Assembly: GCA_036226585.1 (NCBI GenBank)
Contig: CP108997.1
Location: 1,178,001 to 1,242,000, forward strand
DNA length: 64,000 nt
Origin: Streptomyces sp. NBC_00708
Lineage (GTDB): Bacteria; Actinomycetota; Actinomycetes; Streptomycetales; Streptomycetaceae
Direction of reading: 5' to 3'
The notes under the pieces are model-generated. The model ran no database searches. It was not told the DNA's origin and saw only the letters and a program-made list of their open reading frames with translations. Made by a program: the position numbers and the translations under genes. Below, one piece after another: positions 43,249 to 52,544 of the stretch; within the stretch, counting starts at the first letter, position 1; each line of letters opens with the position of its first letter.

Positions 43249-44499
43249 TCAGGCGGTGGGGCGGGCCATGGCGGCGACGAAGGCCCGCTCGACGTCGGCG
43301 GTGGAGAGGACCCCGTAGATCTCGCCGGTGTCCTCGACGACGAGGTACTCCGTGGCGGGGGTGGCCTTGAGGCGGTCCAGGAGGGCTTCGCCGGCGAGTT
43401 CGGCGGGGACCTTCATGCCGTCGGTGAGGTCCTGGGCGAGGCCGCTGACGGCGACCCAGGGGCGGCGGTGTTCGGGGACGGCGACGATGGCGGTCTCCCG
43501 GACGAGGGCCTTGGGCTCGCCGGTGCCGTCGACGACGACGAGGGCGCGGGCGCCGGCCTCGTTGGCCCGGCGCAGGGCTTCGGAGAGCGGGGTGGCGGCC
43601 TCGACGGGGACGGCCCGCCGGGTGAGGCTGCGGGCGCGCAGGCCGGGGAGGTGTTCGCGGAGCCGGGCCATGCGCAGGCTGTTCCCGGCGCCGGTCCAGA
43701 TGATGGCGGCGAGGATCGCGGCGAGCAGGGCGTCGGTGACGGTGTCCATGCCGCTGATCTCGCCGGCGTCGTTCCCCAGGGAGCCGCTGCGGGTGAGCAG
43801 GGGCAGGCCGACGAGGGTCCCGACGGCGAGGGCGCGGCCGACCCAGGCGGCGGCGACGGTGCCGCTCATCGGCTTGCCGGTGATCTTCCAGACGACGGCC
43901 CTGAGCATCCGGCCGCCGTCGAGCGGGAGGCCGGGCAGGAGGTTGAAGGCGGCGACGATGAGGTTGGAGATCATCAGCCCGCCGAGCAGGACGGCGGGGA
44001 CGGTGCCGCGTTCGACGAAGCGCAGCGGCACGTAGAAGAGCCCGCCCAGGACCAGGGAGAGCAGCGGGCCGACGAAGGCGAGGACGAATTCGCGGCCGGG
44101 GGTCTCGGACTCCTTCTCGATCTCCGAGACGCCGCCGAAGAACTGGAGCTGGATGCGCCGTACGGGGAGCTTGTAGCGCAGGGCGGCGACCGTGTGCGCG
44201 AGCTCGTGGACGAGCACGGAGGCGTAGAAGGCGATCGCGAAGAAGAGGGCGACCAGGTAGCGGGCGGCGCCGAGGTCGGGCAGGACCCGGTCGAGCTGGC
44301 CGCCGAAGACCCAGGTGATCAGGGCCGCCACCAGGAACCAGCTGGGGGCGACGTAGACGGGCACGCCGAAGGGGCGGCCCATGAGGATGCCGCCTCCGGG
44401 CTCGTCCCTGCGCGGGGGCGCGCCCTTGCCGGGGCCGTCGCCGGGGCCCGTACCCGCCGGGTCGGACTGCGGCCGCCGGCTGTCGCCGCTCTCGTCCAC
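43249..44499 (-). CDS. Site-2 protease-family zinc metalloprotease with CBS domains
   Basis: A 416-residue membrane protease of the M50/Rip type. The zinc motif HELAH is at residues 98-102 (FYASVLVHELAHTVAAL). The second metal motif is NLLPGLPLDGGRMLR. Several membrane helices flank these. The C-terminal half holds two CBS repeats (about 290-410; VVDGTGEPKALVRETAIVAV and YLVVEDTGEIYGVLSTADVE), which usually sense nucleotides. Such proteases cleave anti-sigma factors or signal peptides within the membrane. GTG at 44499 follows GAAGGGA. Confidence 0.92.
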   Translation of the reverse strand: MDESGDSRRPQSDPAGTGPGDGPGKGAPPRRDEPGGGILMGRPFGVPVYVAPSWFLVAALITWVFGGQLDRVLPDLGAARYLVALFFAIAFYASVLVHELAHTVAALRYKLPVRRIQLQFFGGVSEIEKESETPGREFVLAFVGPLLSLVLGGLFYVPLRFVERGTVPAVLLGGLMISNLIVAAFNLLPGLPLDGGRMLRAVVWKITGKPMSGTVAAAWVGRALAVGTLVGLPLLTRSGSLGNDAGEISGMDTVTDALLAAILAAIIWTGAGNSLRMARLREHLPGLRARSLTRRAVPVEAATPLSEALRRANEAGARALVVVDGTGEPKALVRETAIVAVPEHRRPWVAVSGLAQDLTDGMKVPAELAGEALLDRLKATPATEYLVVEDTGEIYGVLSTADVERAFVAAMARPTA

Positions 44500-44605
44500 G
44501 AGGTCCCTTCGGTTCGGTGCCTTTCGGCACGATGATGCAGTGTTCGAGGGTCTGTGGTCGATGGTATGCCGGTTGGTGTCGGTGGCGGGTCGTAGGGTCT
44601 TCGTC

Positions 44606-45529
44606 ATGACCTCCGTTCCGCCGCCGTCCTCGCCGGTGCCGCAGCCGCCCTCGTCGCTCTCGCCGTCGCGGGCGAGCGACTTCATGCAGTGCCCGCTGCT
44701 GTACCGCTTCCGGGTCATCGACAAGCTGCCGCAGAAGCCCAGCGAGGCGGCTACCCGGGGGACGCTGGTTCATGCGGTCCTCGAGCGGCTGTTCGACAAC
44801 CCGGCGGCGGACCGCACGCCCGGCCGGGCGACGGCGCTGATCCCGGGCCAGTGGGACCGCCTGCTGGAGTCGAAGCCGGAGCTGGGCGAGCTCTTCGCGG
44901 AGGACCCGGAGGGCGAGCGGCTGGCGCAGTGGCTGGGGCAGGCGGAGCGGCTCGTGGAGCGCTGGTTCTCGCTGGAGGACCCGACGCGGCTGGAGCCGGC
45001 GGAGCGCGAGCTGTTCGTCGAGACGGAGCTGGATTCGGGGCTGCGGCTGCGCGGGGTGATCGACCGGATCGATGTGGCGCCGACGGGCGAGGTCCGGATC
45101 GTCGACTACAAGACAGGGAAGGCGCCGCGTCCGGAGTACGCGGAGGGGGCGCTGTTCCAGATGAAGTTCTACGCCCTGGTGATCTGGCGGCTCAAGGGTG
45201 TGGTGCCGCGCCGGCTCCAGCTGGTCTACCTCGGCAGCGGCGACGTGATGACGTACGACCCGGTCGTGGCGGACCTGGAGCGGGTGGAGCGCAAGCTGCT
45301 GGCGCTGTGGGAGGCGATCTCGCTGGCGACGCGGACGGGCGAGTGGCGGCCGCGGCCGACGAAGCTGTGCGGCTGGTGCGACCACCAGGCGCTCTGTCCG
45401 GAATTCGGCGGGACTCCCCCGGTCTATCCGCTCACCGTCCGCCCGGCCGGTCCGGCGGAGGATGACCAGGGCAGAATGGACCCGGTCCGGGCCGGGGCCG
45501 ACCGGCCCGCGGCCCTCGACGGGCATTGA
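44606..45529 (+). CDS. RecB-family (PD-(D/E)XK) nuclease with Fe-S cysteines
   Basis: A 307-residue nuclease. Core residues are GVIDRIDVAPTGEVRIVDYK (the D and D-x-K motif) near 155-175. A cysteine near the N-terminus (FMQCPLLYRF, C29) and a C-terminal cluster (CGWCDHQALCPEF) have the 1+3 cysteine pattern of Cas4 and AddB 4Fe-4S nucleases. It lacks helicase motifs, so it acts alone or with a partner, probably in DNA end processing. It is divergent from the site-2 protease gene and nine bases before a response-regulator gene. Confidence 0.9.
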   Translation: MTSVPPPSSPVPQPPSSLSPSRASDFMQCPLLYRFRVIDKLPQKPSEAATRGTLVHAVLERLFDNPAADRTPGRATALIPGQWDRLLESKPELGELFAEDPEGERLAQWLGQAERLVERWFSLEDPTRLEPAERELFVETELDSGLRLRGVIDRIDVAPTGEVRIVDYKTGKAPRPEYAEGALFQMKFYALVIWRLKGVVPRRLQLVYLGSGDVMTYDPVVADLERVERKLLALWEAISLATRTGEWRPRPTKLCGWCDHQALCPEFGGTPPVYPLTVRPAGPAEDDQGRMDPVRAGADRPAALDGH

Positions 45530-45538
45530 GGAGATCTG

Positions 45539-46210
45539 GTGGCTATCCGCGTCCTTCTGGTCGACGACCAACCGCTGCTGCGCACCGGCTTCCGGATGAT
45601 TCTGGAGGCCGAGGGCGATCTGGCGGTGGTCGGCGAGGCCGGTGACGGCCTCCAGGCCATCGACCAGGTGCGCGCGCTGCAGCCCGATGTGGTGCTGATG
45701 GACATCCGGATGCCGCGGATGGACGGGGTCGAGGCGACACGGCAGATCACCGGACCGGGCCGGGACGGTCCGGCGAAGGTGCTGGTGCTGACGACGTTCG
45801 ACCTCGACGAGTACGTGGTGGAGGCGCTGCGGGCCGGGGCGAGCGGCTTCCTGCTGAAGGACGCCCCGGCCGATGAGCTGGTGCAGGCGATCCGGGTGGT
45901 GGCGGGCGGCGAGGCGATGCTCGCCCCGAGCGTCACGCGTCGGCTGCTCGACAAGTACGCGGACCATCTGCCCTCCGGCGAGGAGCCGGTTCCGGACACG
46001 CTGCACACGTTGACGGACCGCGAGGTCGAGGTGCTGAAGCTGGTGGCGCGCGGCCTGTCGAACGCGGAGATCGCCGCGGACCTGTTCGTCAGCGAGACGA
46101 CGGTGAAGACGCATGTGGGCCATGTGCTGACGAAGCTGGGCCTGCGCGACCGGGTGCAGGCCGCGGTGTACGCGTACGAGAGCGGTCTGGTGCGCCCCGG
46201 CGCGCAGTGA
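45539..46210 (+). CDS. NarL/LuxR-family response regulator, orphan
   Basis: A 223-residue two-domain regulator. The receiver has acidic residues D9/D10, phosphorylatable D55 in VVLMDIRMPRMDG and K106-type residue in FLLKDAPADEL. The C-terminal LuxR HTH spans about 155-215 (LTDREVEVLKLVARGLSNAE then IAADLFVSETTVKTHVGHVL). No sensor kinase gene is adjacent in this window, so the partner is elsewhere. The GTG at 45539 follows GAGGAG, and the nine-base gap from the nuclease gene indicates an operon. Confidence 0.93.
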   Translation: MAIRVLLVDDQPLLRTGFRMILEAEGDLAVVGEAGDGLQAIDQVRALQPDVVLMDIRMPRMDGVEATRQITGPGRDGPAKVLVLTTFDLDEYVVEALRAGASGFLLKDAPADELVQAIRVVAGGEAMLAPSVTRRLLDKYADHLPSGEEPVPDTLHTLTDREVEVLKLVARGLSNAEIAADLFVSETTVKTHVGHVLTKLGLRDRVQAAVYAYESGLVRPGAQ

Positions 46211-46226
46211 CACCGGGGCGCGGGCG

Positions 46227-47825
46227 CTAGTCGGTGCCCCGGCCGAGTTCCCACAGGTGGAGGTCGGCGCTGGAGTCGACCGCCCATTCGACGCCGTTGA
46301 GATCCTCCCGGGAGGCGACGTACTGCTTGCCCTGCCAGATCGGGAGGACGGGCACGTCCCGGGCGACGATGTCCTGGAGCCGTTCGAAGGCGGGCTCGAC
46401 GGTGCTGCGGTCCGCCCGGCGGCGTGAGTCCGCGATCAGGGTGCGGGCCTCGGCGGAGGCGTAGGGCGAGCCGAGGAAGTTGTTCCGGCCGAGGAAGGGC
46501 GCCGTGTAGTTGTCGGGGTCGGGGAAGTCGGGGAACCAGCCCATGCCGTAGACGGCGTAGTCGCCGCGGAGTTCGGCGGGCCGGTACCGGGCCCAGGGGG
46601 TGCCCTCGACGGTGACGTCGAAGAGCCCGGTGTCGTTGAGCTGCTTCTTCAGCGCCTCGTACTCGGTGGCGGTGTCCCGTCCGTAGTGGTCGTCGGTGTA
46701 GTGCAGGGCGAAGCGCACGGGTGTGCGGATCTTGGCCTTCTTGAGCAGGTCGGCGGCCTTGGCGGGGCTGGGTTCGCCGTAGGTGCTGTAGAACGCGTTG
46801 GCGTGTGCGGTGATCCCGGTCGGGATCAGCGAGTACAGCGGCTCGACGGTGGTGCCGTAGACCTCGCTCGCGATCCTGCCCCGGTCGACGATCTGGGCGA
46901 TGGCCTGCCGGACGGCCTTGTTCCCGACGGCGGGGTCCTCGGTGTCGAAGCCGAGGTAGCTGATGGCGAGTCCGGGCATCTCGGTGAGCCGGACGCCGTC
47001 CTCCGGCTTCGCGAGCATCTGCCGGGCCCGCTCGGACGACATGGTGCGGGCCATCATGTCGATCTTCTTCTCGTCGAGCGCCTTGCCCATGGCGGCGGCG
47101 TCGGGAAAGAGATCGAGTTCGGCTCCGTCGTTCCGCACCTCGTAGCTCCCCCGGTAATGGGGATTCCTGGTGAAGGATATTTTCACGACCCGGCCGGATT
47201 TCACTTCCGGCTTCATGGTGTACGGCCCCGAGCCGTCGACCTGAAATCCGCTTCTGGCGGAATTCGCGGGGTAGTGGTCGCGCGGGACGATTCCGGCGGC
47301 CGGGGTGGCGAGCTTGTACGGGAAGGTGGCGTCGGGGGTCCGCAGGTGGAAGACGACCTCGCGGGCGCCGGCGGTCTCGACGGTGTCGATGTTGTCGAGG
47401 AGGGCGGCGGGCCCGTTGGCGGACTTGATGCGCAGGACGCGGTCGATGGAGTACTTCACGTCGTCGGCGGTGACCGGGCTGCCGTCGGCGAAGGTGAGCC
47501 CGGCCCGCAGCCGGCAGCGGTAGCTCTCGCTCTCGCGGTCCGTGAAGGCGCAGCTCTCGGCCGCTTCCGGGACCGGGCGACCGCCGCCGCGCGGGGTGAC
47601 CATCAGGGTCTGCACGGTCTGCCGCAGGACGTTCCAGACGCCTGCCTCGTAGCCGACGGCCGGGTCGAGGGGCGCGGGGGCGTTCGCCGAGGCGGCGATC
47701 CGGTCCGTGGTGCCGACGACGATGGCGCCGTTACCGGTGCTGCCGGCGTCCGCCGCGCCACAGCCGGCGAGCACGGGCGCCAGGAGGCCCGCGACGGCCG
47801 GCAGCACCAGGGTCTTGCGTTTCAT
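46227..47825 (-). CDS. ABC transporter substrate-binding lipoprotein (peptide/nickel family)
   Basis: A 532-residue DppA/OppA-like binding protein. The lipobox is LAGC22 after a 20-residue signal peptide. Family motifs are YRCRLRAGLTFADGSPVTAD, DVKYSIDRVL and the C-terminal DVPVLPIWQGKQYVASREDL. It probably binds an oligopeptide or related substrate at the membrane. No permease or ATPase genes are next to it, so it is an orphan or works with a distant transporter. It is convergent with the response regulator gene, 16 bp apart. Confidence 0.9.
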   Translation of the reverse strand: MKRKTLVLPAVAGLLAPVLAGCGAADAGSTGNGAIVVGTTDRIAASANAPAPLDPAVGYEAGVWNVLRQTVQTLMVTPRGGGRPVPEAAESCAFTDRESESYRCRLRAGLTFADGSPVTADDVKYSIDRVLRIKSANGPAALLDNIDTVETAGAREVVFHLRTPDATFPYKLATPAAGIVPRDHYPANSARSGFQVDGSGPYTMKPEVKSGRVVKISFTRNPHYRGSYEVRNDGAELDLFPDAAAMGKALDEKKIDMMARTMSSERARQMLAKPEDGVRLTEMPGLAISYLGFDTEDPAVGNKAVRQAIAQIVDRGRIASEVYGTTVEPLYSLIPTGITAHANAFYSTYGEPSPAKAADLLKKAKIRTPVRFALHYTDDHYGRDTATEYEALKKQLNDTGLFDVTVEGTPWARYRPAELRGDYAVYGMGWFPDFPDPDNYTAPFLGRNNFLGSPYASAEARTLIADSRRRADRSTVEPAFERLQDIVARDVPVLPIWQGKQYVASREDLNGVEWAVDSSADLHLWELGRGTD

Positions 47826-47981
47826 GGTGGCCGTTCTCCCTCATAGGTTCAGGGAGAAAGACATTAGCGGGCGCGTTCCGGAAAACCGGACGAGGGTCGT
47901 GCACGGAATTCTTTCGCACGGCCACCGCGAGAGCTTTTCCTTTCATTCACAGGAATACTCTCGGTGCCCACCCCGGCGCAT

Positions 47982-48674
47982 TCAGTTGATGAGACCCCGG
48001 AGGAATGTGAGATTCACTTCTTCCAGCGAGCCCACGACCACCCGGCCCTCGGCGGCGGCGATCGGGGACACCGAGGGCACGGCGACCACCCGGCATCCGG
48101 CGGCCTCGGCCGCGGCCACCCCGGTCGCGGTGTCCTCGACGACAGCGCAGAGCCGGGGGTCGGCGCCGAAGCCGCGCGCGGCGGTGAGGTAGGGCTCGGG
48201 GTGCGGCTTCGTACGGGTGACCTCGTCGCCCGCGACGGTGAGCGCGAAGTGGTGGCTGCCCACCGACTCCAGGACCCGGTCGATGATGCGGCGGTGCGAG
48301 GCGGAGACGAGGGCGGTGGGGATCTCGTGCCGGTGCAGTTCGGCGAGGAGGCGTGCCGCGCCGGGCATCAGCGGCACGCCGTTGCTGATGCGCTTCTCGA
48401 ACCGGTCGTTGAGCAGTACGGCGGCTTCGTCGAGGGTGATGTCCGCGCCGGTCGCCTCGATGAGGTAGCCGGTGCTGCGCGACATGGGCCCGCCGACGAC
48501 CACGTCCCGCCACGCCTCGTCCAGCCGGTGGCCGAGACCGGCGAAGACCTCGACCTCGACGTCCCACCAGAAGCCCTCGGTGTCGACCAGGGTGCCGTCC
48601 ATGTCGAGGAAGACGGCCTGGAGGGCAGCGCCCTGGGCCGTGCGGGTCAGGGACACGGGAACCGTACTGGTCAT
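47982..48674 (-). CDS. HAD-superfamily hydrolase (phosphatase/mutase-like)
   Basis: A 230-residue HAD subfamily I protein. Motif I is VFLDMDGTLVDTEGFWWDVE, motif II TALVSASHR, motif III around TRTKPHPEPYLTAARG and motif IV LCAVVEDTATGVAAAEAAGC. This is the beta-phosphoglucomutase/phosphatase branch; the substrate is unknown. It lies downstream of metH on the same strand, with 120 bp between. Its start is preceded by a GAAGG sequence. No partner gene is evident. Confidence 0.88.
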   Translation of the reverse strand: MTSTVPVSLTRTAQGAALQAVFLDMDGTLVDTEGFWWDVEVEVFAGLGHRLDEAWRDVVVGGPMSRSTGYLIEATGADITLDEAAVLLNDRFEKRISNGVPLMPGAARLLAELHRHEIPTALVSASHRRIIDRVLESVGSHHFALTVAGDEVTRTKPHPEPYLTAARGFGADPRLCAVVEDTATGVAAAEAAGCRVVAVPSVSPIAAAEGRVVVGSLEEVNLTFLRGLIN

Positions 48675-48793
48675 CCGGCATACCTTCCATGAGGGACGAG
48701 AAGGCCGGCCACCCGTCCCGGAGGATGGGCGACCGGCCTGCGCTGGACCGACCAGTGTACGACGTGATCGGCTACGACGCGTCGAACGGGGTC

Positions 48794-51700
48794 CTACCGC
48801 GCGTTGAAGTACTTCGCCTCGGGGTGGTGGATGACGATCGCGTCGGTGGACTGCTCGGGGTGCAGCTGGAACTCCTCGGAGAGGTGGACCCCGATCCGCT
48901 CCGGCTTGAGCAGGTCCGCGATCTTGGCGCGGTCCTCCAGGTCCGGGCAGGCGCCGTAGCCCAGCGAGAAGCGGGCACCCCGGTACTTCAGGGCGAACAT
49001 GTCCTCGACCTCCGCGGGGTCCTCCCCCGCGAAGCCCAGCTCCGAGCGGACCCGGGCGTGCCAGTACTCGGCCAGGGCCTCGGCCAGCTGGACGGAGAGC
49101 CCGTGCAGCTCCAGGTAGTCGCGGTAGGCGTTGGCCTCAAAGAGCTTGGCGGTCTCGGTGCCGATCCTGGAGCCGACGGTGACGACCTGGAGGCCGACGA
49201 CGTCCGTCTCCCCGGACTCCTCCGGACGGAAGAAGTCCGCCAGGCACAGGCGGCGGCCCCGGCGCTGGCGCGGGAAGGTGAAGCGGGTGCGCTCGGAGCC
49301 GTCCTCGTGGAGCAGGATCAGGTCGTCGCCCTTGGAGACGCAGGGGTAGTAGCCGTACACGACGGCCGCCTCCAGCAGGTTCTCCGTCTGGAGCTTGTCG
49401 AGCAGGCCGCGCAGGCGCGGGCGGCCCTCGCTCTCGGCCAGCTCCTCGTACGTGGGTCCGTCGCCGGCCCTGGTCTGCTTGAGGCCCCACTGGCCCTTGA
49501 ACAGGGCGCCCTCGTCCAGCCAGGATGCGTACTCCTTGAGCTGGATGCCTTTGACGACCCGGCTGTCCCAGAACGGCGGGGTGGGCACCGGGTTGGTGAC
49601 GGAGACGTCGGAGCGGACGCCCTCCTCCGGCTCGTTCACCTCCAGGACGGCGGTGTCGCGCTTGGGGACGCGGCGCTGCTTCAGCTCGGGCAGGGTGGCG
49701 CCGGGGACGCCGCGCTTGACGGCGATGAGCGCGTCCATGAGGCGCAGCCCCTCGAAGGCGTCGCGGGCGTAGCGGACCTCGCCCTCGTAGATCTCGTGGA
49801 GATCCTGCTCGACGTAGGCGCGGGTCAGGGCGGCGCCGCCGAGGATCACCGGGTAGTCGGCGGCCAGCTTGCGCTGGTTCAGCTCCTCCAGGTTCTCCTT
49901 CATGATCACGGTGGACTTGACCAGGAGGCCGGACATCCCGATGACGTCCGCCTTGTGCTCCTCGGCGGCCTCCAGGATCGCGGAGACGGGCTGCTTGATG
50001 CCGATGTTGACGACGTTGAAGCCGTTGTTGGACAGGATGATGTCGACGAGGTTCTTGCCGATGTCATGGACGTCGCCGCGGACGGTGGCCAGGACGATGG
50101 TGCCCTTGCCCTCGGCGTCCGACTTCTCCATGTGCGGTTCCAGGTAGGCCACCGCGGTCTTCATGACCTCGGCCGACTGGAGCACGAACGGCAGCTGCAT
50201 CTGGCCGGAGCCGAACAGCTCGCCGACGACCTTCATGCCCTCCAGGAGGGTGTTGTTGACGATGTCGAGGGCGGGCGTGTCCTTCAGCGCCTCGGCGAGG
50301 TCGTTCTCCAGACCGTTCTTCTCGCCGTCGATGATGCGGCGCTGCAGGCGCTCGTCGAGCGGCAGGGCGAGCAGTTCCTCGGCCTTGCCCTCCTTCATCG
50401 ACTTCATGTTGACGCCCTCGAAGAGCTCCATGAGCTTCTGCAGGGGGTCGTAGCCCTCGGCGCGGCGGTCGTACACGAGGTCGAGCGCGACCTTGACCTG
50501 CTCCTCCTCCAGCCGGGCGATCGGCAGGATCTTCGAGGCGTGCACGATGGCGGAGTCGAGTCCCGCCTTGACGCACTCGTCCAGGAAGACGGAGTTCAGC
50601 ACGACGCGGGCGGCCGGGTTGAGGCCGAAGGAGATGTTGGAGAGGCCGAGTGTGGTCTGCACCTCGGGGTGGCGCTTCTTCAGCTCGCGGATGGCCTCGA
50701 TGGTGGCGACGCCGTCCTTGCGGGACTCCTCCTGGCCGGTACAGATGGTGAAGGTCAGGGTGTCGATCAGGATGTCCGACTCCTGGATGCCCCAGTTGCC
50801 GGTCAGGTCCGCGATGAGCCGTTCGGCGACGGCGACCTTGTGCTCGGCGGTGCGGGCCTGGCCCTCCTCGTCGATGGTCAGGGCGATCAGCGCGGCGCCG
50901 TGCTCGGCGGCGAGCCGGGTGACCTGGACGAAGCGGGACTCAGGACCGTCGCCGTCCTCGTAGTTGACGGAGTTGAGGACCGCGCGCCCGCCCAGCTTCT
51001 CCAGGCCCGCCCGCAGGACGGGCAGCTCCGTGGAGTCCAGGACGATCGGCAGGGTGGAGGCGGTCGCGAACCGGCCGGCCAGCTCCTCCATGTCCGCGAC
51101 GCCGTCACGGCCCACGTAGTCCACGCACAGGTCGAGCATGTGCGCGCCCTCGCGGATCTGGTCGCGGGCCATCTCCACGCAGTCGTCCCAGCGGGCCTCC
51201 AGCATGGCCTCGCGGAACTTCTTGGACCCGTTGGCGTTCGTACGCTCGCCGATCGCCAGGTACGAGGTGTCCTGGCGGAAGGGGATGGTCTGGTAGAGGG
51301 AGGCGGCGCCGGGCTCGGGGCGCGGGTCGCGGGCGCCGGGGACCGTGCCGCGTACGCGCTCGACGACCTGGCGCAGGTGCTCCGGGGTCGTACCGCAGCA
51401 GCCGCCGACCAGCGAGAGGCCGTACTCCTGGACGAACGTCTCCTGCGCGTCGGCCAGGCCCTCGGCGTCGAGCGGGAAGTGCGCGCCGTCCTTGGTGAGG
51501 ACCGGCAGCCCGGCGTTCGGCATGCAGAGCAGCGGGATGCGGGAGTGGCGGGTGAGGTAGCGCAGGTGCTCGCTCATCTCGGCCGGACCGGTCGAGCAGT
51601 TCAGGCCGATCATGTCGATGCCGAGGGGTTCCAGGGCGGTCAGGGCCGCGCCGATCTCGGAGCCGAGGAGCATGGTGCCGGTGGTCTCGAAGGCCAGCGA

Positions 51701-52306
51701 GCACAGCAGCGGCAGGTCGCTGCCCAGGGCGTCCAGGGCGCGGCGGGCGCCGAGGATCGCGGCCTTGGTCTGCAGGAGGTCCTGGGTGGTCTCGACGATC
51801 AGCGCGTCGGCGCCGCCGGAGATCAGGCCCTCGGCGTTGGCCTGGAAGCCGTCGCGGATGGTGGCGTACGGGACGTGGCCGAGGGTCGGCAGCTTGGTGC
51901 CGGGGCCGATGGAGCCGAGCACCCAGCGCTGCTCGCCGGTGGACGCGGTGAACTCGTCGGCGACCTCGCGGGCGATGCGCGCGCCGGACTCGGACAGCTC
52001 GTGCACGCGCTCGGGGATGTCGTACTCACCGAGGGCCGCCGTGTTGGCGCCGAAGGTGTTGGTCTCGACGCAGTCGACGCCGACGGCGAAGTACGCCTCG
52101 TGCACGGAGCGCACGATGTCCGGCCGGGTGAGGTTGAGGATCTCGTTGCAGCCTTCGAGGTTCTCGAAGTCCGCGAGCGTGGGGTCCTGTGCCTGGAGCA
52201 TGGTGCCCATGGCACCGTCGGCCACCACCACACGGGTGGCGAGCGCCTCACGGAGGGCTGCGGCTCGGGTCCGGCTGTCGGCGGAAGGGGTCGGCGACGA
52301 GGCCAT
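48794..52306 (-). CDS. metH: Cobalamin-dependent methionine synthase MetH
   Basis: A 1170-residue MetH with four modules. The homocysteine/zinc domain (about 1-330) contains VADGAMGTMLQA and the zinc motif GGCCGTTPEH. The folate-binding domain (about 350-620) begins near SYLAIGERTNANGSKKFREA. The cobalamin module (about 640-880) has the lower-axial ligand motif DVHDIG at about 744-749. The C-terminal AdoMet activation domain (about 900-1170) carries RFSLGYGACPDLEDRAKIAD. It transfers a methyl group from 5-methyltetrahydrofolate to homocysteine. The ATG at 52306 follows GGGAG. It is divergent from gylR. Confidence 0.97.
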   Translation of the reverse strand: MASSPTPSADSRTRAAALREALATRVVVADGAMGTMLQAQDPTLADFENLEGCNEILNLTRPDIVRSVHEAYFAVGVDCVETNTFGANTAALGEYDIPERVHELSESGARIAREVADEFTASTGEQRWVLGSIGPGTKLPTLGHVPYATIRDGFQANAEGLISGGADALIVETTQDLLQTKAAILGARRALDALGSDLPLLCSLAFETTGTMLLGSEIGAALTALEPLGIDMIGLNCSTGPAEMSEHLRYLTRHSRIPLLCMPNAGLPVLTKDGAHFPLDAEGLADAQETFVQEYGLSLVGGCCGTTPEHLRQVVERVRGTVPGARDPRPEPGAASLYQTIPFRQDTSYLAIGERTNANGSKKFREAMLEARWDDCVEMARDQIREGAHMLDLCVDYVGRDGVADMEELAGRFATASTLPIVLDSTELPVLRAGLEKLGGRAVLNSVNYEDGDGPESRFVQVTRLAAEHGAALIALTIDEEGQARTAEHKVAVAERLIADLTGNWGIQESDILIDTLTFTICTGQEESRKDGVATIEAIRELKKRHPEVQTTLGLSNISFGLNPAARVVLNSVFLDECVKAGLDSAIVHASKILPIARLEEEQVKVALDLVYDRRAEGYDPLQKLMELFEGVNMKSMKEGKAEELLALPLDERLQRRIIDGEKNGLENDLAEALKDTPALDIVNNTLLEGMKVVGELFGSGQMQLPFVLQSAEVMKTAVAYLEPHMEKSDAEGKGTIVLATVRGDVHDIGKNLVDIILSNNGFNVVNIGIKQPVSAILEAAEEHKADVIGMSGLLVKSTVIMKENLEELNQRKLAADYPVILGGAALTRAYVEQDLHEIYEGEVRYARDAFEGLRLMDALIAVKRGVPGATLPELKQRRVPKRDTAVLEVNEPEEGVRSDVSVTNPVPTPPFWDSRVVKGIQLKEYASWLDEGALFKGQWGLKQTRAGDGPTYEELAESEGRPRLRGLLDKLQTENLLEAAVVYGYYPCVSKGDDLILLHEDGSERTRFTFPRQRRGRRLCLADFFRPEESGETDVVGLQVVTVGSRIGTETAKLFEANAYRDYLELHGLSVQLAEALAEYWHARVRSELGFAGEDPAEVEDMFALKYRGARFSLGYGACPDLEDRAKIADLLKPERIGVHLSEEFQLHPEQSTDAIVIHHPEAKYFNAR

Positions 52307-52512
52307 GGATGTACTCCCTGGAATGCGACGGCTGTCGGCTTTGCGTCTTCGGCGGAAGGCGCACCCGGCCAGGGTAGCCGGGCCGCGCTCCGGGCCGTCA
52401 CTCTGTCCCACGAGCCGGACTGCATGCTGTTCACGGGGGGTGTCCGGCGTTGCGGGGTGCCGCGGACTTCCGCCGCGGCCGAGCACGGGTCGGCATCGAC
52501 CGATAGTGTTCA

Positions 52513-52524
52513 GCATTGTCGAAC
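52513..52524 (+). promoter_or_regulatory. Putative GylR-type operator upstream of gylR
   Basis: GCATTGTCGAAC occurs here, 20 bp before the gylR start, and again identically at 53438-53449 before glpF. An IclR-family repressor that controls itself and the glycerol operon would need such shared sites. Confidence 0.6.
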
Positions 52525-52544
52525 GAGTGGAGGAGTACGGCGCG

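Noticed and set aside
52307..52544. Possible cobalamin or SAM riboswitch before metH
   Set aside because: No B12-box or S-box core was recognised by eye, and the 240-bp region is shared with gylR regulatory sequence. A covariance search was not possible.
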